Shown here in pieces: positions 13,505 to 18,665 of a stretch of 18,665 nucleotides of DNA. Each line of letters begins with the position of its first letter. Within the stretch, counting starts at the first letter, position 1. Under the pieces are notes generated by a model. It worked only from the letters and a program-made list of their open reading frames with translations. It had not been told where the DNA came from and searched no databases. This DNA is from an uncultured Eubacterium sp. (GTDB lineage Bacteria; Bacillota_A; Clostridia; Lachnospirales; Lachnospiraceae). The stretch is from contig CANTHI010000011.1 of NCBI GenBank assembly GCA_947653505.1, forward strand, positions 1 through 18,665, written 5' to 3'. A program made the position numbers and the translations under genes.

Positions 13505-14968
13505 CTAACCCAATAATAATTTTTTAATGTCTCTCAGGACGCCGGAAGCTGAATATCCAGCCGATAAGAAAAATCCGGCATAACAGAAAACCGAAACTAT
13601 GATGCTCATAACGATCCCCGGCTGAAAGAGAATGATACTGCCACATAAAATACACAAAGATACCCCCGCGGTGATATACTGTCTGGAAAATCCTATCTGA
13701 TACCTGCTTTTGTTCAAAATATACTGCGGTAAAAACTGGGCCGCAACCGATGTAACTGTCTTTGCAGCCACAGCTCCATAAAGCCCGGTCCTGAGAACTA
13801 AAAAGTACATCATCAGCATCTGTAAAAAAACCTGTATTACGGAGTTTAACAGCCTTATCATATTTTTATCCATATTGACCAGCATCGGCGTATTCAGATA
13901 TCCTCTGGAGGACAATAGCTTTCCGGCCAGCATCAGAAGCAGTGCCCCTTTATATACGGTATATTCTTTTCCAAACACTTCCAGAAGCAGATCCGTGACC
14001 GCGATCAATCCAAATACGCACGTTGTTAAAAACAGAATCAGCAGTTGTTCTATTTTCAGATAAGCTGCTTTCACCTGTCCCACTTCCTGTTTTCCGATTA
14101 TGGAAGAGAAAAAAGGAATCGTTATATTCCCCAGCAGATTGGGGACAAAATCCACCACTGCCGCAATCTGAAGAATCGCCTGATAATATCCCAGCTGACC
14201 GAGGCCGTCCAGCTGGAACAAAAAAATCTTATCCACATTCCCATGCAGATAGATGAGAACCGCCTGTCCCCACGCACATAAAATAAATACCGGCATTCCC
14301 TCATAAAAAAATGGCCGGAACGATTCCGCTGAAAAGCATAAAATATGATTCTTTCTGATATAAGCAGCACCCATGCCTAACGCTGCCAGATTCGTAATAA
14401 AAATAACCAAAAATACGACTCTGTAAAAATACAGATTCAGGGCATCCGGCATTACAAAATATAACAAGATGCAGACAAAGCACATGCCAATAACATATAA
14501 GTTCCCCATGATTTTGGATATTCTGGATTCCAGCACTGCCATAAGCAGACAGGATACAACCACTACAGACGCATACACAGGCATGATAAAAATAATGCTG
14601 TATATTTTAATCTGTTCCGTAGTTTTCCCTACAAGCATGACATATAATCCAGGACAGAGCAGCAATCCACCAGCAAATAAAACATAAACAGCAGCCACCA
14701 GATATCCATAGGTACAAAATACCCTGGTCCTGCTTACCACATTTTCTTCGCGGATCATATACCTGCTCAGGATAACAGAACCACCCATACATACAATTGC
14801 CGATGTCAGATTCAGAAATGACAGGACCAGCGTATACTGGCCCAGCAAAGCCGGCGATATTCTCCCCAGAACAGTGCTGATTACAAAGCTGCAGACACTG
14901 GATAAGCTTCCCATGACGGTCAGCCATTTTGCACTGTGGATTGCTTTTTTATTTATGTTATCATCCAT
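13505..14968 (-). CDS. Wzx-like polysaccharide flippase (MOP superfamily)
   Basis: Integral membrane protein of about 487 residues with roughly 12-14 hydrophobic segments. It starts KKAIHSAKWLTVMGSL, typical of oligosaccharide flippases with a basic N-terminus before TM1. Internal features such as LGQYTLVLSFLNLTSAIVCM, QLDGLGQLGYYQAILQIAAV and GLYGAVAAKTVTSVAAQFLP fit the polysaccharide-export branch of the MOP superfamily. It should move the lipid-linked repeat unit across the membrane for the Wzy-like enzyme. Its ATG follows the TGA of the upstream glycosyltransferase with no intervening base; AGAGG within the end of that gene serves as ribosome site. It ends ten bases before the first Fe-S gene. 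The repeat-unit specificity of Wzx proteins cannot be read from sequence. Confidence 0.9.
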   Translation of the reverse strand: MDDNINKKAIHSAKWLTVMGSLSSVCSFVISTVLGRISPALLGQYTLVLSFLNLTSAIVCMGGSVILSRYMIREENVVSRTRVFCTYGYLVAAVYVLFAGGLLLCPGLYVMLVGKTTEQIKIYSIIFIMPVYASVVVVSCLLMAVLESRISKIMGNLYVIGMCFVCILLYFVMPDALNLYFYRVVFLVIFITNLAALGMGAAYIRKNHILCFSAESFRPFFYEGMPVFILCAWGQAVLIYLHGNVDKIFLFQLDGLGQLGYYQAILQIAAVVDFVPNLLGNITIPFFSSIIGKQEVGQVKAAYLKIEQLLILFLTTCVFGLIAVTDLLLEVFGKEYTVYKGALLLMLAGKLLSSRGYLNTPMLVNMDKNMIRLLNSVIQVFLQMLMMYFLVLRTGLYGAVAAKTVTSVAAQFLPQYILNKSRYQIGFSRQYITAGVSLCILCGSIILFQPGIVMSIIVSVFCYAGFFLSAGYSASGVLRDIKKLLLG

Positions 14969-16054
14969 TCATTTTAGCCTCTTATTCTGTGATCCATAGA
15001 TCAGACTCTGGTACATCCTGTCCAGCTGTGCTGTGATCCTTTGTCCTGAAAAGACTGTTTCTGCCCGCTCTTTCGCTTTCCTTCCCATTTGTAAGCGCAG
15101 TTTCTCATTTTCCATCAGTTGTTTTAACGCACGCACAGTACCTGCAATATCATTTTTCCGGACCAGAAACCCATTTTCATTGTTACAGATAATTTCCGGT
15201 ATCCCTCCAACATCGGTAGCGATACAGGGAAGTCCCTGCTGACATGCCTCCAGCAAAGACATGCAAAAAGTTTCATGCAGTGATAAAATCATAAAAATAT
15301 CACCCGCCGCAAGAACATTTTCAATATCTGTAATAAATCCGGTAAAAAATACATGGTTCCCCCATCCACATCTGTATACCTCTGCTTTCATGTCTTCCAG
15401 ATAGTCTCCGTCGCCAGCTATGATGACCTTCCTGTCTGGTGCCATTCCTGTTTTTTCAAGGACTTTCCAAAAATTCTCATATCCTTTTTCCCTTGTAATT
15501 CTTCCTGTGGAAACAATTACAAGATCCTTTGGTGAAATTCCAAGTTCTTTTCTAAGATCCCTCTTTTTCCAGTTTCCTGTCTGCGGCAGATTAAAAATTG
15601 TGCCATAACACTTATTTTGAAACTTCTTTAAAATCCGCCAGTTTTCTACATATCTGCTTACCGCATAAATGCCTGTCGCACAGTTTAACGTCTGCTTTTC
15701 CAAAACCTCCATAACAAACTTTTTTAACTTTGAAAACTCTACCGCCTCACTGCTGCTGCCGTGTACCGCAAGCACTGTTTTCCGCTTTTCCAGAACTGCC
15801 GCCACCATCATATGAAATCCAACCAGCTGCAGGCCCGGAATCTGTATGAGATCCGGATCCATGATACGGATCTGCCTGCGGACCTCCTTTATAAATCCTG
15901 GACAGAAAATTCCCATTCTGCCTTTTGGAAAATATAACGGAATCAGTTCATACTTCTCCTTAAGGCTGCTTTCCATAATTCTTTTATGGCTGATATATGG
16001 TCCGCCGCATTCTCCTCCAGACTGGAATACGATTGCTATTTTTGCTTTTCCCAT
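14969..16054 (-). CDS. Glycosyltransferase family 4 (GT-B fold)
   Basis: About 361 residues. The N-terminal half has a Gly-rich acceptor loop, QSGGECGGPYISHKR, and LAVHGSS. The donor half has VSTGRITREKGYENF (Arg185 and Lys190 in the phosphate-binding segment), IIAGDGDYLEDM, and LSLHETFCMSLLEACQQGLP, in which Glu261 and Glu269 make the E-x7-E motif, then DVGGIPEI. It is expected to add one sugar to the undecaprenyl-linked repeat unit in the cytoplasm. The linkage is unknown. The ATG at 16054 overlaps the end of the polymerase gene by 19 nt. AGGA lies only two bases from it, but AGAGG lies at a usable distance farther up. Coupled at its 3' end to the flippase gene. Confidence 0.9.
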   Translation of the reverse strand: MGKAKIAIVFQSGGECGGPYISHKRIMESSLKEKYELIPLYFPKGRMGIFCPGFIKEVRRQIRIMDPDLIQIPGLQLVGFHMMVAAVLEKRKTVLAVHGSSSEAVEFSKLKKFVMEVLEKQTLNCATGIYAVSRYVENWRILKKFQNKCYGTIFNLPQTGNWKKRDLRKELGISPKDLVIVSTGRITREKGYENFWKVLEKTGMAPDRKVIIAGDGDYLEDMKAEVYRCGWGNHVFFTGFITDIENVLAAGDIFMILSLHETFCMSLLEACQQGLPCIATDVGGIPEIICNNENGFLVRKNDIAGTVRALKQLMENEKLRLQMGRKAKERAETVFSGQRITAQLDRMYQSLIYGSQNKRLK

Positions 16055-17301
16055 CTTCCTATATCCTCTTTCCTATTCTCCCCGGCCTGCTCCCTCACCA
16101 GATACAGTGCATATGGATAAATAATCCCCGTAACAATACCAGCCGATACTGTCACATTATTGAAAAACAGCAGGACAGAGCCACAGACAAGCACTGGCAG
16201 CGTAATCACTATCAGATTGCCGTGAAAATACTTTTTTCTGAAGATCGAAAAATAACTGTGCAGGCTTAAAATACCTATCAGTCCTCCATAAAACGCGAAC
16301 GTATCAAAAAAATAAGAATGCTGTCCTATAAAAGACATTAGCTCCTCCCGTTCAAGCCCGCTGCGGCCAATAATTCCGAATAACGGATATTGAAAAAAAC
16401 ACCGGATACTTTTGACCAGTACAGGACTCCGGTCTGCCAGAAACTCTGCTGCCAGCATCTGTAAAAAGGATCCCTGCATATTTTGCAGTCTCAGAAACGT
16501 CATTCCATTTTCCGGTATTATTTTTTGCAGGATATCCACTGCCAGGTTCATCACATGATTTCCAAAAGCAAGAAAAAAAACGATGCAAAAGCCAAAAAAC
16601 AGGAGCCAGGCACGATTTTTATTTATCAAAAACAGCAGGACTGTAAGTACAATTCCCAATGTCGATATCAGAAATGCCGTCATATAATTTGACAATACAA
16701 CTTCCACATAAGATGACATACAGATTCCCAGACATATCCATTTATCTCTGCGTTTTTTCAATAAAAAGAATAATCCCGCGCTAATACCTGTCAGCATTGC
16801 GAGGAAATAAATAAATTCATAACCGCCCACTCCCTGCAGCCTGGCCTGTGTTGTGTATGCGTCATCACTTTTAACCATCCTTGCGATCCAGGGATGTGCC
16901 AGTAATCCAAAAAATGTTTTGATGAATACATATGCCACAAACGGAGATGCTGCCTTTAATACAAATCCAATATTTTTCCATTTGCCTGCAAATTCGCAAT
17001 AACCGCCCGCTAAATTACCCATGAGAAAGACCGCTAACACCAGATACCGGTTACTAACGAATCCATAACCCATGATATATGGCATGACTACTAAATAAGT
17101 GTAGAAAAAAATAGTGCAAATCTCACTTACGGTCAGTTTCTTCCTTTCTGCCATACCCATCAACAGCCAGAAAAAAAACAACAGCACACTAAAAATTCCA
17201 TGATACCGGTATACCATCAGCGGTGAAAAAACAGCTGATACTATACAAATAAATACAGGCAGATTGAATCCAAAATCACCGTATCCGCAATTACTTTTCA
17301 T
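16036..17301 (-). CDS. Wzy-like polysaccharide polymerase
   Basis: Integral membrane protein of about 421 residues with 10-12 predicted membrane segments and no conserved soluble domain. Between hydrophobic helices there are two long hydrophilic loops. One is at about 130-165 (HPWIARMVKSDDAYTTQARL). The other, at about 255-350, includes PLFGIIGRSGLEREE and GQHSYFFDTFAFYGGLIG. A late loop with G-x-G-type residues followed by a His before the next helix is common in Wzy and O-antigen-ligase-like proteins. Wzy proteins are poorly conserved, so the call rests on topology, this motif and position between glycosyltransferase and flippase genes. It would join flipped repeat units outside the membrane. 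The start ATG at 17301 has only a distant GGGGGA, so initiation may be modest, as is usual for Wzy. Confidence 0.8.
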   Translation of the reverse strand: MKSNCGYGDFGFNLPVFICIVSAVFSPLMVYRYHGIFSVLLFFFWLLMGMAERKKLTVSEICTIFFYTYLVVMPYIMGYGFVSNRYLVLAVFLMGNLAGGYCEFAGKWKNIGFVLKAASPFVAYVFIKTFFGLLAHPWIARMVKSDDAYTTQARLQGVGGYEFIYFLAMLTGISAGLFFLLKKRRDKWICLGICMSSYVEVVLSNYMTAFLISTLGIVLTVLLFLINKNRAWLLFFGFCIVFFLAFGNHVMNLAVDILQKIIPENGMTFLRLQNMQGSFLQMLAAEFLADRSPVLVKSIRCFFQYPLFGIIGRSGLEREELMSFIGQHSYFFDTFAFYGGLIGILSLHSYFSIFRKKYFHGNLIVITLPVLVCGSVLLFFNNVTVSAGIVTGIIYPYALYLVREQAGENRKEDIGRWEKQK

Positions 17302-17365
17302 CTCTGGTATGATTCCCCCTGATAGTCAGAAAAAATTTGCTATTTCTTATATCCATAAAACTCTT

Positions 17366-17920
17366 TTAACTATTTATCCTTTTCTTCATAAGTAAGCTTT
17401 CTTTATGCTTTTTAAATTCTTCTTCATCACGAAACCGCATCCGGATCAGCCTTGCCGGATTTCCTGCATAGATACATCCCTCGCCAACATCCTTTGTAAC
17501 CACCGAGCCCGCTCCAATAATACTCCCAAATCCTATATGGACCCCGCTTAATATCGTCACATTGGCCCCAATCCATACATCGTTTTCGATCCTTACCGGA
17601 GGATCGCTGTTTTTTTCTTTTGAAACGGTATCCATATATACACCGATACGATCATATACATGATTCCCACCATGTATATGTACTCCGGGTCCAAACATCA
17701 CGTGATCACCAATCAGTATTTTTCCATGTGCAGATTGAAACACATAATTACTGCCAATATAGACATCGTTTCCTACACTAATATTTTCGTAGGTTGCAAT
17801 GCCATGATTTCCCAGATATACATTGATGCCACATGAAAAGAACCTGCTTTTTAAATATCTCTTGATAAAAAAACCGTATATTCTTTGCATATACCACAAT
17901 AACTTTCCAAACAGACTCAT
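17366..17920 (-). CDS. Left-handed beta-helix (hexapeptide-repeat) O-acetyltransferase
   Basis: About 184 residues. Hexapeptide repeats run through most of the protein: ISVGNDVYIGSN, ILIGDHVMFGPGVHI, VRIENDVWIGANVTIL, VHIGFGSIIGAGSVVTKDV. The end is the maltose/galactoside-type acetyltransferase signature YAGNPARLIRMRF. HIHGGNH near 81-87 provides the likely catalytic His. The family forms trimers and moves acetyl from acetyl-CoA to a sugar hydroxyl, or sometimes an amine. Here it most likely acetylates a sugar of the repeat unit. A basic, aromatic N-terminus (about 1-30) might associate with membrane. The ATG at 17920 has AAGGGA upstream. Gaps of 28 nt upstream and 64 nt downstream show no recognisable signals. 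Confidence 0.9.
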   Translation of the reverse strand: MSLFGKLLWYMQRIYGFFIKRYLKSRFFSCGINVYLGNHGIATYENISVGNDVYIGSNYVFQSAHGKILIGDHVMFGPGVHIHGGNHVYDRIGVYMDTVSKEKNSDPPVRIENDVWIGANVTILSGVHIGFGSIIGAGSVVTKDVGEGCIYAGNPARLIRMRFRDEEEFKKHKESLLMKKRINS

Positions 17921-17948
17921 TTCATCCCTTACTTTCCTGCAAAAAACA

Positions 17949-18665
17949 TTAAAATCTTTCCATGATCCTTACATATTGACGATAATCAAAATAACCGGCC
18001 TCCGTCTCCATAATAAACGGAAGCTGTTCTATCACCCGGGATATCTCCTGTATATCGAGTCCGTCCAGCACATAGCCATTTTTCCCATCTGCACAGCAGG
18101 CAGCCAGATCACTGGTATCGTTCGTCAGTACCGGAGTTCCACACGATACCGCTTCTACAAATTTTGTAGGAAATCCAGCCATGCAGACCCTGTCTGCCTC
18201 TCTGAAAAAGCAGCTGTAATTTGCTTTTTTTACATACTCCAGTGTATCCGGATGTGTCTTTCTGCCATGAAAGCAGATGCATGGATTCTGATCCAGCAGT
18301 TTTCTATGACGCCCGGCCCGTTTCAGATATCCCTCCAGCGTGATCCCGATCACATCTAACCGATACGGCCGTCTGACAGTCTGCAAAGCGTCTATTAAAA
18401 TATCGATCCTGTCCTTCCGGCCCGGATCGCCTGCATAAACAAGCAATAATCTGTCTTTGGATTTGGGATATGGATTGCTCCACCTGCTCTCACGAATATC
18501 CGTCAAAGGCGGTATACGGGCAATCGTTTTCATATTTTTATAATAATTCTGTAAATACCGGCTAATCACGATAAGCCCATCCATTCTCTTATGCAGAATA
18601 CGCATTCTGTAACACGTATCACAGCCCTTAACCACAGCATAAAGAAGTCCCCTTCCCCTTGCAGA
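17949..18665 (-). CDS. Glycosyltransferase, GT4-like, 5' end beyond the window
   Basis: The frame is open to the right edge of the window, so only the C-terminal 238 residues are seen. A GTG at 18635 falls within the continuous frame and is not a credible start. The visible part covers the end of the acceptor domain (DGLIVISRYLQNYY) and most of the donor domain: LLLVYAGDPGRKDRIDILI, LDVIGIT, ICFHGRK and AGFPTKFVEAVSCGTPVLTND. The sequence AGFPTKFVEA-SCGTPV matches a GT4 subgroup in which the second Glu of the nucleotide-binding segment is retained. The product probably adds a sugar to the lipid-linked unit. It is followed after 28 nt by the acetyltransferase gene. The upstream part of the operon, with promoter and early genes, is not in this window. 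Confidence 0.85.
   Translation of the reverse strand, partial: SARGRGLLYAVVKGCDTCYRMRILHKRMDGLIVISRYLQNYYKNMKTIARIPPLTDIRESRWSNPYPKSKDRLLLVYAGDPGRKDRIDILIDALQTVRRPYRLDVIGITLEGYLKRAGRHRKLLDQNPCICFHGRKTHPDTLEYVKKANYSCFFREADRVCMAGFPTKFVEAVSCGTPVLTNDTSDLAACCADGKNGYVLDGLDIQEISRVIEQLPFIMETEAGYFDYRQYVRIMERF

Noticed and set aside
17302..17365. Possible terminator or promoter in the 64-nt gap after the polymerase start
   Set aside because: AT-rich but no stable hairpin with a U tract and no clear promoter boxes.

Overview
The window looks like the 3' two thirds or more of a Wzx/Wzy-type capsular or exopolysaccharide operon from an anaerobic Gram-positive bacterium. I would guess a Lachnospiraceae-like member of the Clostridia. 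This rests on strong GGAGG-type Shine-Dalgarno sites, mid-range base composition, [4Fe-4S] ferredoxin-domain proteins in the sugar pathway, and a neighbouring surface-type protein with KYYAKKSG-like repeats. I cannot name the genus from sequence alone.

Layout. Positions 1-530 (+ strand) hold the 3' end of a repeat protein gene that seems broken by a frameshift. A hairpin at 543-570 can terminate both this gene and the long minus-strand operon that converges on it. Everything from 18665 down to 627 is one minus-strand gene train, read right to left: (1) a glycosyltransferase cut by the window edge; (2) a hexapeptide acetyltransferase; (3) a Wzy-like polymerase; (4) a GT4 glycosyltransferase; (5) a Wzx-like flippase; (6) a coenzyme-F420-hydrogenase beta-like Fe-S protein; (7) a second such protein fused to a Gfo/Idh/MocA dehydrogenase; (8) a probable alpha/alpha-toroid protein; (9) a second complete GT4 glycosyltransferase; (10) a CapK/PaaK-like adenylate-forming enzyme; (11-13) capE, capF and capG, which make UDP-N-acetyl-L-fucosamine; (14) a Wzz-like chain-length regulator with a degenerate kinase-like tail. 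Most junctions are 4-nt ATGA overlaps or gaps of a few bases, so this reads as one transcript whose promoter lies beyond the right edge. No initiating phosphoglycosyltransferase, BY-kinase or phosphatase is present; they may lie upstream, outside the window.

How the genes work together. CapE/F/G supply UDP-L-FucNAc. The glycosyltransferases build the repeat unit, Wzx flips it, Wzy polymerises it and the Wzz-like protein sets length. The acetyltransferase, the ligase-like enzyme and the two Fe-S proteins (one carrying its own NAD(P)-type sugar dehydrogenase) probably modify the repeat unit. That middle block (5.7-13.5 kb) is the least conventional part of the window.

Variable-looking sequence. 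Two genes carry uninterrupted nine-G coding tracts, and the fusion gene has an A8 tract exactly between its two halves. The two long intergenic gaps (3287-3455 and 7173-7357) are filled by short tandem arrays. One is a 38-bp hairpin array that runs into the end of capF. The other is a roughly 48-bp array of mini-ORFs, the last of which overlaps the ligase start codon. No stretch over 300 bases lacks a gene. I saw no tRNA, rRNA, CRISPR array, insertion sequence or riboswitch.
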